From assembly GCF_002743255.1 (NCBI RefSeq), contig NZ_PDYY01000002.1, forward strand, positions 62,001 through 126,000: a stretch of 64,000 bases of DNA, written 5' to 3'. Numbering within the stretch: position 1 is the stretch's first letter; the number at the start of each line of letters is the position of its first letter. Shown here piece by piece: positions 45,601 to 53,737 of the stretch. The notes below the pieces were generated by a model. It was not told the DNA's origin. It made no database searches and saw only the letters and a program-made list of their open reading frames with translations. Both the position numbers and the translations under genes were made by a program. Origin of the DNA: Sporosarcina sp. P2. Its GTDB lineage: Bacteria > Bacillota > Bacilli > Bacillales_A > Planococcaceae.

Positions 45601-46669
45601 ATGAAAGTAATGCGGGTTTGAATACATCTCGTAATCCTTCACCCCAAGGCATCAGAATAGAGTTACCGACAAACGATTTCAGTCCTAATAGCAAGTTGTT
45701 CATGTTTCCAGACATCTTTTCCATCATGCCATTGTATTTGCCGAATTCCTTCGTAACTTTTGGCCATAACTTCTTGATGTCTCCGCCACTTTCAGCTAGA
45801 TCTTCAATTCGCTGCCTAGCTGCTCCACTAATAGCACCCATCTCTTGTAGTCTACTTGTAGCCGCACCGACTGGTCGTCCCGAATCGATACCATCGTACA
45901 GTCGGCCGAACCACATAGCTGTCTCTTCTAAATCGGTTTGCGTCCCGACCGCAACGTCACCAATTAACTCCATGCCTTTCGATGTCGCTAATGCATCACC
46001 AGTAAACGTCTGAAGAATACGACTTGATTTGAATATTTCATCTCTCGTTAACGGTGTTCTTCCCGCGAACTCTGTTAAATCCTTCATTCGCTTATCTGCA
46101 GCGCCTTTACTGCCTAGCATTACTTCGAATGAGGTGGTCAGGTCTTCTCTATCCGCTACCATTTTGATTGGTATGATGATACCTCCGCCGACTCCTCCGG
46201 CTACACCTAATAGCCCAAGCGTAGAAGTCGCAGCACTGGCAATTGCCCGAAGTGGCCGCGTTGCCAAATCCACTACACGGACTGTCGTACTGACAGCTTT
46301 GGGCACATTCCGCTGGGTAAAGTTAGACACGTTACGAATAGTACGGCTGGCCAAGTCATTTGCCCGTATTGTAATTCGGTATGCTTTTCCAAGTGAAGAG
46401 CGAGCGAGCCGCCCAACTTTCGTGATAACAGGCGAAGCCCGATCAATAGCTCGAATGGTCAACCTCCGCATTTTTGGAAATTTACGAGCGGCAAAGGTGT
46501 CGAATCTTCTCAATGCAGAAGTCGCTCGGTCTCGCACGGTAATCAACATGCGAACTGGCTTATTTAAACGGTCCCTTGCCCTTGCCAGCCGTTCGGTTTC
46601 ACCCCGGATCGTCCGCATCTTACCGGAAATATTGTCCTTCATATCAAAACGAGCAGTCAGTTTGGCCAT
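42611..46669 (-). CDS. xkdO: Tail tape measure protein (XkdO)
   Basis: A 1352-residue protein that sets tail length. The N-terminus is basic and helical with repeated RxxxRA[RI]DRA motifs; a hydrophobic stretch lies near residues 150-170 and another near 795-850. Residues about 620-760 are a Lys/Thr/Pro/Ser linker. Residues about 920-1175 hold a tandem repeat of 32 residues (HNxxAIT[MT]xTGEASGW, then VVGAFYPLQGxTxGL): five near-identical copies and three diverged. The start codon overlaps the stop of the frameshifted chaperone (TAATG). Confidence 0.93.
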   Translation of the reverse strand: MAKLTARFDMKDNISGKMRTIRGETERLARARDRLNKPVRMLITVRDRATSALRRFDTFAARKFPKMRRLTIRAIDRASPVITKVGRLARSSLGKAYRITIRANDLASRTIRNVSNFTQRNVPKAVSTTVRVVDLATRPLRAIASAATSTLGLLGVAGGVGGGIIIPIKMVADREDLTTSFEVMLGSKGAADKRMKDLTEFAGRTPLTRDEIFKSSRILQTFTGDALATSKGMELIGDVAVGTQTDLEETAMWFGRLYDGIDSGRPVGAATSRLQEMGAISGAARQRIEDLAESGGDIKKLWPKVTKEFGKYNGMMEKMSGNMNNLLLGLKSFVGNSILMPWGEGLRDVFKPALLSFRKWRGEYSFVLSDMSRQLKKSGSVFAKNLLNPFKQAFNFIGDQMKILFPGENAAQAMARMQPDEFKEWTQTMKLKFEEDPAFKARFESLEKYRDMTFETRWRLVADTTKDVVGEWWETKGKANAARIGEGIGSTYGGFIRSAVLTLLGGESDKTGNAFVDAGITSGKSFITGFLEAIDPVDLSMKIGAKIRDINIDAGKSAWGYATGNEELQKSGSIGGALVVDAIALGMASTILTKFKPIKDLVKTIFVDIPKTIFGNHKSDSSNKNAGGKGNNSSGRNTSGRPTPTTVIPPKRDSYTETMKDRKNKPEPQPRPTTKTVLTTKTWPGPAPKSAPYPEPLRKWIEARSRDTTPKPQTVTTKADRKQSGNATKKTKTVSQKAEKTVSGSQTKSSSKETKSLVDTLNPKNSKLTKGIEKLGKFVKGVPLISTLFGASTIAMAPKGEKAEAAGGFAGAVAGGTTGAAIGASVGSIVPGFGTAVGGVLGMFGGSMIGSDLGQKVAGWIKDRFFPGKAEAEEMPNMAGGTLPVGSEVPGQLPDFTALNQYAEALAAALSAMADKAQGAAHNMDALTMTTGEASGWVVGAFYPLQGATDGLSHNLNAITMVTGEAAGWVVGAFYPLQGMTDGLQHNISAITMVTGEASGWIVGAFYPLQGATQGLVHNISAITMVTGEASGWVVGAFYPLQGTTAGLVHNISALTMTTGEAAGWIAGTFFPLQSAGAMLTQNTSALGLILGESTVIVAGAYLPLAASGAMANQNTMALGMVLGTASVVVAGAFMPLAGSGPLLHGNTMRLASILGQASGWVSTLNGIQSGATAVKSALSNLAARIASVPTPTVSAPGGGPKAYAKGTRFHPGGDAIVGDGGGEELMRFPNGRMALSPATDTLLNLPRGTEVLSHRNTVSYLKQAPAYAEGIGFEEERVALSDSQFRAATSSSAGGGGSSRSGIRDIKVEITGDNHYSNDMDAEKVGKVAYEYIRKALLAEEFEGGEMVIDV
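43140..43906 (-). repeat. Tandem 96-bp repeats in the tape measure gene
   Basis: Eight consecutive 96-bp units, each 32 codons. Units 1-5 (43906 down to about 43427) are very similar at the protein level; units 6-8 are diverged. The period is a multiple of three, so gain or loss of units keeps the frame. Confidence 0.85.
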
Positions 46670-47375
46670 TATTTTTTACCTCCTTTCTTGTTCATCTTTT
46701 CAAGTTCAGTGCGCTCTTTTTCCAGCTGTTCGAGCTTATAGCTGATACAAGCGTTCATCAGCGCTTTAAAACCGCGTGGTGCTTCACGCCATTCTTGTAA
46801 ATCAGAAGGGGAATAATTCTTCTCCATCATCAGAAAATAAAAATAGACAGCTTCCTTATTCCCCTCCTCGATTAGTTTTTTGCTGCTTCTTCCAGATCTT
46901 CGAGCGTGTCGTCAAAACCGTTGATTTCGTTTGCCGCGTGAAGCCATTCTGCATACTCCCCTGCAACGTGCAACATCTTCTTCGCTACTTCTATTGGGTC
47001 CTGTTGCTTGTAAGCTTTACGCAATTCTGCAGAGCGGAAATTTGGATACAATGTAGTTTCCACCGCGATCAGCGCCATGTAACGAGCTTGATTCAATCGC
47101 TCTCCGACTTTCTTCTTTCGAGAACCAGTGTAAACCGGCTCCATGCACATCTTTTCGATTTCTTCTACCCGGGCTGTCGAAATAGCTTTAAAACGGAATG
47201 GAATCACCTTGCCTTCTTTGTCTTTGAAACGTCTGGATACAGGACGCACTACTTCTTCCGTTTCTTCCACGTTTTCTGGCAGGAAGAACGATAAGTCATC
47301 CACTACCTGTGATAGCTCCATTTCCTCGCGCTCTACCTCGTCGTTATATTCAACTGCTTGTTTGTTTTCTGTCAT
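46669..47375 (-). CDS. Tail assembly chaperone, -1 frameshift product (gpGT-like)
   Basis: The long form made when ribosomes slip back one base on AAAAAAC at the end of the short chaperone gene. The -1 frame is open for 68 codons, from LIEEGNKEAVYFYFLMMEKN through SDLQEWREAPRGFKALMNA to LEKMNKKGGKK, and stops exactly at the tape measure start. The fusion would have 235 residues. This G/GT architecture is conserved in long-tailed phages, where both forms guide tape-measure assembly. The extension has no start codon with a suitable ribosome binding site, supporting frameshifting. Confidence 0.85.
46872..47375 (-). CDS. xkdN: Tail assembly chaperone, short form (XkdN)
   Basis: A 167-residue acidic protein, the gpG-like form. 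It has VSRRFKDKEGKVIPFRFKAI and RLNQARYMALIAVETTLYPN, found in XkdN-type chaperones. It ends in EEAAKN-stop, where the slippery sequence lies. It binds the tape measure protein during tail assembly. It follows the tail tube gene after a terminator-like hairpin, consistent with lower expression than tube. Confidence 0.9.
   Translation of the reverse strand: MTENKQAVEYNDEVEREEMELSQVVDDLSFFLPENVEETEEVVRPVSRRFKDKEGKVIPFRFKAISTARVEEIEKMCMEPVYTGSRKKKVGERLNQARYMALIAVETTLYPNFRSAELRKAYKQQDPIEVAKKMLHVAGEYAEWLHAANEINGFDDTLEDLEEAAKN
46875..46881 (-). promoter_or_regulatory. Slippery heptamer for -1 frameshift
   Basis: A-AAA-AAC in the zero frame (GCA AAA AAC TAA), the classic X-XXY-YYZ pattern, immediately before the stop codon. 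The stop next to the site may add a pause. Confidence 0.88.
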
Positions 47376-47403
47376 GTCAATCTCTCCTTTTGTTTTGGTA
47401 TGT

Positions 47404-47429
47404 AAAAAAGAGCGAATTTCTTCGCTCTT
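47404..47429 (-). terminator. Hairpin terminator after the tube gene
   Basis: AAGAGCGAA and TTCGCTCTT form a 9-bp stem with loop TTTC; six U follow on the minus strand. A partial terminator here would raise tube over downstream genes. Confidence 0.8.
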
Positions 47430-47431
47430 GA

Positions 47432-47884
47432 TCAGTTAAAGTCATCTTCCAATTCTTCCGGCATATCGATATCTTCGAATGTGAACGGCACTTCTTCCTC
47501 GACTGGATCACCTTCAGCAGCCAGACTGGCCACTTTAGCGCTGTCGAAGTTTACATCATACAATGTGACACGCTCCGTTCCACGTCCAGAACCTTCATCA
47601 TCCAGCACGGACTGGAATGTAAAGTACGGATCCGGTCCGCCCTTTGCGTATTCCATCATGATTCGAACAAACTTAGATGTTACCTTGTAGAAAGTAGCCG
47701 TTCCTGTACCGCTGCCCCCGGTCGCCTTATGGCCCATCATGCGGCGGCCCATAAGCGGAACTTCTACTTTGTTTTTTTCAATCGTTGCTTCGAATTCCTT
47801 GATATAAGCGAGTTCTTCACCATCAAGGAACAAACGGCCTTCTTTCCCGCTGATCGTGTTAAACGATCTCATTTTGCTAGTCAT
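47432..47884 (-). CDS. xkdM: Tail tube protein (XkdM)
   Basis: A 150-residue inner-tube protein. Motifs KEGRLFLDGEELAYIKEFEA and KNKVEVPLMGRRMMGHKATG are typical of XkdM. Forms the tube inside the contractile sheath. Confidence 0.93.
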   Translation of the reverse strand: MTSKMRSFNTISGKEGRLFLDGEELAYIKEFEATIEKNKVEVPLMGRRMMGHKATGGSGTGTATFYKVTSKFVRIMMEYAKGGPDPYFTFQSVLDDEGSGRGTERVTLYDVNFDSAKVASLAAEGDPVEEEVPFTFEDIDMPEELEDDFN

Positions 47885-47912
47885 CAGTCATTTCCCTCCT
47901 TTTTCTGCATAC

Positions 47913-47950
47913 AAAAAAGAGAGGCGATTATGCTGCAATCGCGCTCTCTT
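47913..47950 (-). terminator. Hairpin overlapping the end of the sheath gene
   Basis: AAGAGAG-C-CGATT-like arms pair (AAGAGAG/CTCTCTT and CGATT/AATCG); T run follows on the minus strand. It includes the sheath stop codon and may tune sheath-to-tube expression. Confidence 0.65.
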
Positions 47951-49322
47951 GTGAAATAGTGGTGTCGATATAGAATTTCTTCGCTGCATATACTGGTTGC
48001 GCATGGATTCCAATGTAGAAACCGTCACCGTCTTCCGTAATGCGAATATCGATATCCGTATTGGAGTCAAAGTTTTTGATAGCTCCTTCTTTCTGAAGCT
48101 CATTCATATACACCGTGATCAGCGTTCGAATATATTGCGCCCCATCATCACCTGTTCCAATGCTCCGATTTGCTTTGTTGCGAGTTTTAATCGCATGTTT
48201 AATCTCACGGGTTACATCATTGTTGATGCCATCCAGCACACGCATGATCTTGTTGTCAGAGAATTGCTTATCCTTTTCGTCCGTGAAGGATGTAAAGGAA
48301 TTGATATCCATTTCAACCGTGACTTCCTTGTCCCTCGGATCATAAGAGAAAATGAATTCTCCGTTCTGGATTGCATCTTCTTTCGCATAAGTATCCATTC
48401 GCACCGGCACATCCACTGCGCCTTCATACTCCACAAACGTTAGTGATTTCAGAGAAGAAGCACTTGCGCTGGCTCCGGTAACCCAAGCGACTGATTCGGC
48501 AGTTGTCAGCTCACGCTCAATGAACTGCCCTTTCACGGCACCGGGAACTTTAATTGCCACGTTATTCGTCACGTTAGTAATTCCTTCAAAGTCAGCTGCG
48601 TAATTCGCCATCACGCCTCCCACTTTGATGCCCGCCTCATCGCGAAGACGCTTCACAAATGACGCAAACACTGCTTTTAGCTCTTCGTCATCATCAACCG
48701 GCAGACCGATCGTGTCGAAGTACTCCACTTCCGCCGCATCCATGAAGTCCATAAAATCCTCATTGGTCACTTCACCATTGGTTCCGCCCGAAAGAAACTT
48801 TCCTGCAGTCACTTCGAGCTGGCCGACGCCGGACAATTCGACATAATCATTCACCTGGAAATCAGTGATATTTTCAATCGTTTGTCTGACGACACGCTGC
48901 AGACCGAGGAATACGGTGATATCCTTTTTAGCAGGATCCAGTACGTTTTCCGCAATTCGAATTTGCAACTTGTTTCCAAGCTCTCCACCGTACTTTGCCG
49001 TTGCAGTAACACCTGTTCCTAGTTCAGCCGTTGCCTGTGTCCCCTCATTCAGACGATAGACCAGGACTGTCTTCGCTTCCTTCTTTGCTTCTTTTACAAG
49101 TAGCAGGGAAGGATCGTCAATTTCAGCACCCAGATATTTCACCGTATCCTTGTCTTCATTGATGGCAATAAAGCTTTTTGGCTTCCCCCAACTCAAGACA
49201 AACGGCAGGGCAGCTGTACCACGTTCGCCGATCTGCGCACGTTTCTTGGCCGCAGAACGAAAACGAAAATAAATACCCGCTAGAATCTTCTCTACACCTT
49301 TTTCAAAAGTTCCACCGTTCAT
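47928..49322 (-). CDS. xkdK: Tail sheath protein (XkdK)
   Basis: A 464-residue contractile sheath protein. The N-terminus has ILAGIYFRFRSAAKKRAQIG and GTAALPFVLSWG; the C-terminus FDSNTDIDIRITEDGDGFYI and YIDTTISQESAIAA. Length and ends match XkdK. Proves a myovirus-type tail. Confidence 0.94.
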   Translation of the reverse strand: MNGGTFEKGVEKILAGIYFRFRSAAKKRAQIGERGTAALPFVLSWGKPKSFIAINEDKDTVKYLGAEIDDPSLLLVKEAKKEAKTVLVYRLNEGTQATAELGTGVTATAKYGGELGNKLQIRIAENVLDPAKKDITVFLGLQRVVRQTIENITDFQVNDYVELSGVGQLEVTAGKFLSGGTNGEVTNEDFMDFMDAAEVEYFDTIGLPVDDDEELKAVFASFVKRLRDEAGIKVGGVMANYAADFEGITNVTNNVAIKVPGAVKGQFIERELTTAESVAWVTGASASASSLKSLTFVEYEGAVDVPVRMDTYAKEDAIQNGEFIFSYDPRDKEVTVEMDINSFTSFTDEKDKQFSDNKIMRVLDGINNDVTREIKHAIKTRNKANRSIGTGDDGAQYIRTLITVYMNELQKEGAIKNFDSNTDIDIRITEDGDGFYIGIHAQPVYAAKKFYIDTTISQESAIAA

Positions 49323-49573
49323 TGTTCACCCTCCTTTTTCTTACCGACTTTTTTATTCAGGAACGTATCAATCATTTTCTTGGCTTCCGATTTCGTCACT
49401 TGATTTGACGGATAATTTCGGAATATACCGTCCAACACTTCCGGCTTCACGCCGAATAATTCCCGGCTGTGTTCCCGCAGCTGGTGAATATAAAAAAGAG
49501 ACTCCCGCGATTCGCTTTGAACAGCGACAGGAATCTCTTCAATCATTTCTTTAACTTTTTTCTCTTTCGTCAT
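49319..49573 (-). CDS. Small tail-region protein
   Basis: An 84-residue charged protein (YIHQLREHSRELFGVKPEVL) with a Lys-rich end. It overlaps both neighbours by four bases, so is translationally coupled to the sheath gene. Equivalent small genes occur here in skin/PBSX-like phages; function unknown. Confidence 0.6.
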   Translation of the reverse strand: MTKEKKVKEMIEEIPVAVQSESRESLFYIHQLREHSRELFGVKPEVLDGIFRNYPSNQVTKSEAKKMIDTFLNKKVGKKKEGEQ

Positions 49574-50010
49574 CTTTTCACCCCACTATATAATTTGAAA
49601 TGTTCGAGCGGCACATGCTCTGGACGGTCGTAGTGATAACGGCTATCCCAGTTGACCAGCAACGTGACTGCGCCTTCTGTTTGTCTAACATCAATCCGGT
49701 TGATCCGGACAAAATCACCTGCTGAACTACCATCTGGATTGATCAGAGGGATTTGTCCTCGTTTCCACCTCACAGTATCCGCAATCCTTTCCGCTTCAGC
49801 ATAGGCCTGCTGTGCGTCCTTGTGGAATAGCTTCACAGGTAGCGTGTATGTTTTCAGGAATGTCGAAGTGGAATCATTGCCATCAAACGACTGCGGAATC
49901 GGAAAATACATGGACGGTACCATGAAATTCTGTGGAACTTCTTTTGTGTACACTTTTACAGGAAAAAGCTGATAAAAGTATGACATGATGGAGCCTACTT
50001 CAGGATTCAA
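49570..50010 (-). CDS. DUF6838-like tail completion protein
   Basis: A 146-residue protein (YFYQLFPVKVYTKEVPQNFM ... LVNWDSRYHYDRPEHV). The pattern and position, between the gp10-like gene and the sheath, fit the DUF6838/YqbJ group of tail-terminator-like proteins. Confidence rests mainly on place. Confidence 0.65.
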   Translation of the reverse strand: MNPEVGSIMSYFYQLFPVKVYTKEVPQNFMVPSMYFPIPQSFDGNDSTSTFLKTYTLPVKLFHKDAQQAYAEAERIADTVRWKRGQIPLINPDGSSAGDFVRINRIDVRQTEGAVTLLVNWDSRYHYDRPEHVPLEHFKLYSGVKR

Positions 50011-50022
50011 CCGCTCACCCCC

Positions 50023-50523
50023 TTAAAAATTTGCATCAATCCACTGCTGTAGCTTCTGATCTAAGTTTTTACCAAACATTTTCTCGAAGATCGCAAATGC
50101 GAAATCCCAGTAGTGCGTGCCAGGTACCCACTGTTGCTTGAGTAGCATGCCTGTATTGGCTCCTGGCTCATATACAAACCGGCTGCCACTCCAATGGCCG
50201 GGTACCCATCGCGTTTCGACACCGTCAGGATTGGTCATATGCCCATCGTTGACATAAACGGCATAGTTCACATTTGTCCCTACATCAATCGTCAAACCAC
50301 CGTCAGACACGGTCCATATGTTATCCCCGTCACCTTTGCCAAATGAGTTCAACAGTCGGCCGGTATCAACCGTGCCAGTGCCAATGATTTCATCCTGTAC
50401 CACGTCCAAAAACTCCATGCCCATCATATCCAGCCATAATGCCATCTCATCCCTTAATCCGCCATTAGAGGCATCATCCAGTGCTTTTAGAAAAGCGTCC
50501 AGTCCGTCAATTTCAAAATTTAT
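50023..50523 (-). CDS. xkdI: HK97 gp10-like head-tail protein (XkdI), unusual start
   Basis: The gene encodes a gp10/XkdI-like connector protein (VDTGRLLNSFGKGDGDN; YAVYVNDGHM). The first ATG in frame is 50445 (140 residues), but coding continues upstream with a typical family N-terminus, [20 protein letters not shown]. The only place to begin that longer form is an ATA at 50523, which overlaps the upstream stop as ATAA and lies 9 bases after AGGAG. That gives 166 residues. ATA starts are rare; the alternative ATG has AAGGG five bases upstream. Confidence 0.68.
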   Translation of the reverse strand: MNFEIDGLDAFLKALDDASNGGLRDEMALWLDMMGMEFLDVVQDEIIGTGTVDTGRLLNSFGKGDGDNIWTVSDGGLTIDVGTNVNYAVYVNDGHMTNPDGVETRWVPGHWSGSRFVYEPGANTGMLLKQQWVPGTHYWDFAFAIFEKMFGKNLDQKLQQWIDANF

Positions 50524-50873
50524 AGATTCCCACTCCTGACTGCCACCACTTCGATATGGTGATTCTTGATTTTTCGTGGTATCTGTAACTTGAATTCTGT
50601 GTCATTCCATATCACCTTGTCATTGGCGCGGACATCAACGTTCGGCAGGAAATGAATGAGAAAGGACTGGAATACTTTTGGGTTCGGCTCGCTCTGTACA
50701 ATAGACTGATTGCGTTCAGTGAAGTAGCAGCGCACTCCTGTATGATCTGGACTGTCATGGTATGAAAATGACTCATCCAAGTCAGCTCCTGGAATGCCGA
50801 AATCTCCCGTCCCTGTCTCTTTATGCAGATGATAAATGTCACAGCGGTGAGTCAGCAGTTTGACATAACTCAT
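50520..50873 (-). CDS. xkdH: Head-tail connector protein (XkdH)
   Basis: A 117-residue protein ([36 protein letters not shown]). The opening THRCDIYH is typical of XkdH/DUF3599-like head-closure proteins. It starts four bases inside the end of the previous gene. Confidence 0.82.
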   Translation of the reverse strand: MSYVKLLTHRCDIYHLHKETGTGDFGIPGADLDESFSYHDSPDHTGVRCYFTERNQSIVQSEPNPKVFQSFLIHFLPNVDVRANDKVIWNDTEFKLQIPRKIKNHHIEVVAVRSGNL

Positions 50874-51247
50874 AGCGCCCGCATCCGCATGAAGAACCCT
50901 GTTTTGGACTCTGCTACCTTTGCATAATCTTCAAGCAGAGCAGTTACATCAGGCAGAGCCAGACTTGAGCCGTCTCCCATCGTGTAGGAGTAATCGCCGA
51001 TTTTCTCGGACTTGTATCCCTTCGAAATGGATTCATCACTATTAATCAGCGCAAAATACTGCGCCACTTTCAGCACGGCAAGACGGATTTCAGCGGGCAG
51101 CGGCACATACTCCGCAAGCGGCTTCTCAACTCGCTTCTGTATATTCGCTTCCGCTTCCAGAATGTCCAGTTTCAGCAGTGTATCAGCGCGCTCTTTTACC
51201 GCTTCGAACGCGCTGTAATCTTTTAGTTCTAGTGGAGTAATGATCAT
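50870..51247 (-). CDS. yqbG: Head-tail connector, YqbG/DUF3199 family
   Basis: A 125-residue helical protein ([60 protein letters not shown]). These match DUF3199 adaptor proteins that bind the portal ring. Confidence 0.85.
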   Translation of the reverse strand: MIITPLELKDYSAFEAVKERADTLLKLDILEAEANIQKRVEKPLAEYVPLPAEIRLAVLKVAQYFALINSDESISKGYKSEKIGDYSYTMGDGSSLALPDVTALLEDYAKVAESKTGFFMRMRAL

Positions 51248-51251
51248 GAAA

Positions 51252-51449
51252 TCACTCCTTTGTTTTCTTGTTTTTTGACTCTTCCTGTTCTTCCTTCTTG
51301 GAATCTTTCACTTCTTCCAGGTCAGAATACAATTCTAAAAGATCATCACGTTCCTTTGCAGTCACTTCGACAGGTTCTTGAGCATAGAAAAAACGTCCTC
51401 CGCCAATGTGTAGAACGCCTGTTTTTTGTTTGTACTGTACTTTAGCCAA
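51252..51449 (-). CDS. Small YqbF-like prophage protein
   Basis: A 65-residue protein: beta-type N-terminus ([20 protein letters not shown]) and a Lys/Glu-rich tail. Between capsid and connector genes, as YqbF-type genes are, but much shorter than YqbF. Function unknown. Confidence 0.6.
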   Translation of the reverse strand: MAKVQYKQKTGVLHIGGGRFFYAQEPVEVTAKERDDLLELYSDLEEVKDSKKEEQEESKNKKTKE

Positions 51450-51465
51450 TATTTATCATCCTTTC

Positions 51466-52410
51466 TTAAAGTTTTTCACCAGTCATGTACGCCACTGCTT
51501 CTACTTCGCGAACAACAGCGTCCAAGTATGAGTACAACACGTGATATGTCGCATCTTTTGCAGCAGCAGTCGCACCGTCAGCTGTACGAATATAACGTAA
51601 CTGGCGTGTGAATACAGGCTTCAAGTTAGATTTCGGTGTCAACGCAGCAAAACCGCCTTGCATTTCTGCAACGACTTCTACTGGATATCCAGCAAGACGA
51701 GTGATTTTCCCATCTTGTAGAACTGCATCACCAAAGCCAGTCTGACGATTTGAAATCAGCGCCACAAGCTTGTCATTGGTCTTTTGTGTAATGAACCACG
51801 TGACATCCGAGAAGCTTTTGAATCGCTCCGGTAACAGTTGGATATGATGCACAAAATCCATGATAGTGGGTTCTGCTGCAACCAATTCCGTTTTATACGT
51901 CGATGCTTTCATCTTCTTAACGAAACCATCTAAAATTGAAAGGAATGGATCTGGTGTGCTAAGCGGCTCTTCTGCATCCACATCTCCATTAAAGATTAAA
52001 TCTTGCAGATCGACCGCAAATTGCTGCTGAATCATGCTGATGATTTTCTGTTCCGCATTATCCCCACGAGCAGAAACAGAATAGAATACATCATCATTTT
52101 GTAACCATTCATCCCACTTCAGCTTCTTAACTGCATATGGGATCTTTCGGCTGGCAATGGATCCTGTGCCTGTTGGCAAGTCATCCTTACCCGCTTGACG
52201 AATACGACGGCGTCCAACACTAAGCGCGTCCAAGTTACCTGCAGCTACATTCCGATAAATCGGCAATAGTTTTGGTAACGTAGAAGCCATATTGATCGTA
52301 TCAACCAGGAATGCTTCTGCATCACTGATCGCCATCGGAATATCAAGATTTTTCTTGATGCTTGCTACTGTTGATTCTTTGTTTAAAATTGTCTGATTGC
52401 TCATCGGCAT
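51466..52410 (-). CDS. xkdG: Major capsid protein (XkdG)
   Basis: A 314-residue capsid protein of the PBSX type. It has the helical N-terminus and SVGRRRIRQAGKDDLPTGTG, then KLKWDEWLQNDDVFYSVSAR and DLQDLIFNGDVDAEEPLSTP, and ends with VLYSYLDAVVREVEAVAYM. Starts behind GGGGG at 8 bases. Confidence 0.93.
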   Translation of the reverse strand: MPMSNQTILNKESTVASIKKNLDIPMAISDAEAFLVDTINMASTLPKLLPIYRNVAAGNLDALSVGRRRIRQAGKDDLPTGTGSIASRKIPYAVKKLKWDEWLQNDDVFYSVSARGDNAEQKIISMIQQQFAVDLQDLIFNGDVDAEEPLSTPDPFLSILDGFVKKMKASTYKTELVAAEPTIMDFVHHIQLLPERFKSFSDVTWFITQKTNDKLVALISNRQTGFGDAVLQDGKITRLAGYPVEVVAEMQGGFAALTPKSNLKPVFTRQLRYIRTADGATAAAKDATYHVLYSYLDAVVREVEAVAYMTGEKL

Positions 52411-52430
52411 ATCATTTTCCCCCTTTTACA

Positions 52431-53534
52431 TTAACCGAAATGGCGCATGTATCCTTTTTGAATTGGTGCTTCACCTTGATGATTGTCTGGATCCGCTTGA
52501 TTTGAAACCCCTCTTGCTTTTTCGACCGCTTCTAAACGATTTGAAATAGGCTCCATCGCTTCTTTCAGCACTGCTTTGAACGATTCAAGCTCAGCGTTCT
52601 CTTCGACTGCTTTCGGTTCTGGTGGTGCTACCTCTTTCTCAATCGCATCTAGTCGCTCTGTGATAGGCGCCAGTGCTTCAGTTACTGCTTTTTGAATGTC
52701 TTCTGCTTTCATGTCCTCACCCTTTCGAATTTTTTCAGGTTTGATCTCTAATGACTTTGCAATATCGTCAGTTGATTTAATCTCTTGCAATATTGCCAGG
52801 AAATCTTGTACACCAGCTTCCAGTCGTTCGAAATCAGTAACGTCTGGTGTCCGATTTTCCCACAGCGAATCATAATAGGTACTCTCAATACCATCCCAGA
52901 CAGCCCAAAGATTACGGCGCTTCTGGTTGTCCTCATAATGGTCACGGACCTCGCCTTTTTGGATCTTTTCGCCAGTAAAGAAGCTTTTCAGCAAATTAAA
53001 AAAGCCCTTCATCTCCGTGTCGTCTTCCGACTTGGAAACAAGCTTTTCATGTTCTTGCTTTTCGATTGTCTCGGCAGTGCCAGCCAGTGAGTATCCCGTG
53101 AATTCACCTTTTTGGATAGCTTCCCAAATTTCATCAGACGCTTTTGTCACGAGCACCCATGAACCTTTAGTGATCGCCTCTTCGCCAATCGTCATATCGA
53201 CAGGCGCGATATATGACTCGACCACTTCGCCGACACCCGCTTCGAAGTCGTGCTGCGTGTCGATGTTGCGAGCATCTTTCATAAAGCCGTGTGCAGCCTT
53301 CTCGATTTCAGCAGCTGTCATGAAGTCTTCATGTGAGTCAATCGTATCTGGTTCATACACAACGCCGTAAACGAGCTTTTGCGCGTCCTCGTCTTGTTTA
53401 TTGACAAACACCTTCACTTCTTTTTCGAATATTGGTTTTTCAGCCGACTTTGTGAGGAAAAACTGCTTCTTGTTTGCACCCTTGTCCACATATGAGACGT
53501 GCGTTATGTTGGCGTTGATTAGTTCTCTAGGCAA
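52431..53534 (-). CDS. xkdF: Prohead protease/scaffold protein (XkdF)
   Basis: A 367-residue protein. Residues 1-190 look like the phage prohead protease domain (VYEPDTIDSHEDFMTAAEIE; RNIDTQHDFEAGVGEVVESY, with a conserved His; GEFTGYSLAGTAE). Residues from about 260 form an acidic helical scaffold part with coiled coils. A fused protease-scaffold is normal for XkdF. Confidence 0.88.
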   Translation of the reverse strand: MPRELINANITHVSYVDKGANKKQFFLTKSAEKPIFEKEVKVFVNKQDEDAQKLVYGVVYEPDTIDSHEDFMTAAEIEKAAHGFMKDARNIDTQHDFEAGVGEVVESYIAPVDMTIGEEAITKGSWVLVTKASDEIWEAIQKGEFTGYSLAGTAETIEKQEHEKLVSKSEDDTEMKGFFNLLKSFFTGEKIQKGEVRDHYEDNQKRRNLWAVWDGIESTYYDSLWENRTPDVTDFERLEAGVQDFLAILQEIKSTDDIAKSLEIKPEKIRKGEDMKAEDIQKAVTEALAPITERLDAIEKEVAPPEPKAVEENAELESFKAVLKEAMEPISNRLEAVEKARGVSNQADPDNHQGEAPIQKGYMRHFG

Positions 53535-53550
53535 TGTTATTCACCTCCTT

Positions 53551-53724
53551 TCAGTCATCGCGACCGGCTAAATTGAATGTAATTGCAGCCTCGCCAATTG
53601 GTTTGCCGTCTACATAAAACGTTCCAGCAGCGCGTCGGAAAAGCTGTTTTTGAACAGTTAAACTTCTCTCTGCCAGCCGCCTTGACAAGTCACTGCTTTC
53701 CATAAGGCTTCTGTATCCACTCAT
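53551..53724 (-). CDS. Small prophage protein in the head module
   Basis: A 57-residue basic protein (SSDLSRRLAERSLTVQKQLF; GTFYVDGKPIGEAAITF). It has AGGAGAT upstream and sits between the minor head protein and protease genes. No family recognised. Confidence 0.6.
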   Translation of the reverse strand: MSGYRSLMESSDLSRRLAERSLTVQKQLFRRAAGTFYVDGKPIGEAAITFNLAGRDD

Positions 53725-53737
53725 GAATACTCATCTC

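Noticed and set aside
45480-46745. Long plus-strand open frames (177 and 238 codons) inside the tape measure region
   Set aside because: They are antisense to a clear 1352-residue gene, have no ribosome binding sites and show shadow composition.
46795-47294. Plus-strand 172-codon frame opposite the chaperone genes
   Set aside because: Antisense shadow; the minus strand carries recognised tail genes and a frameshift site.
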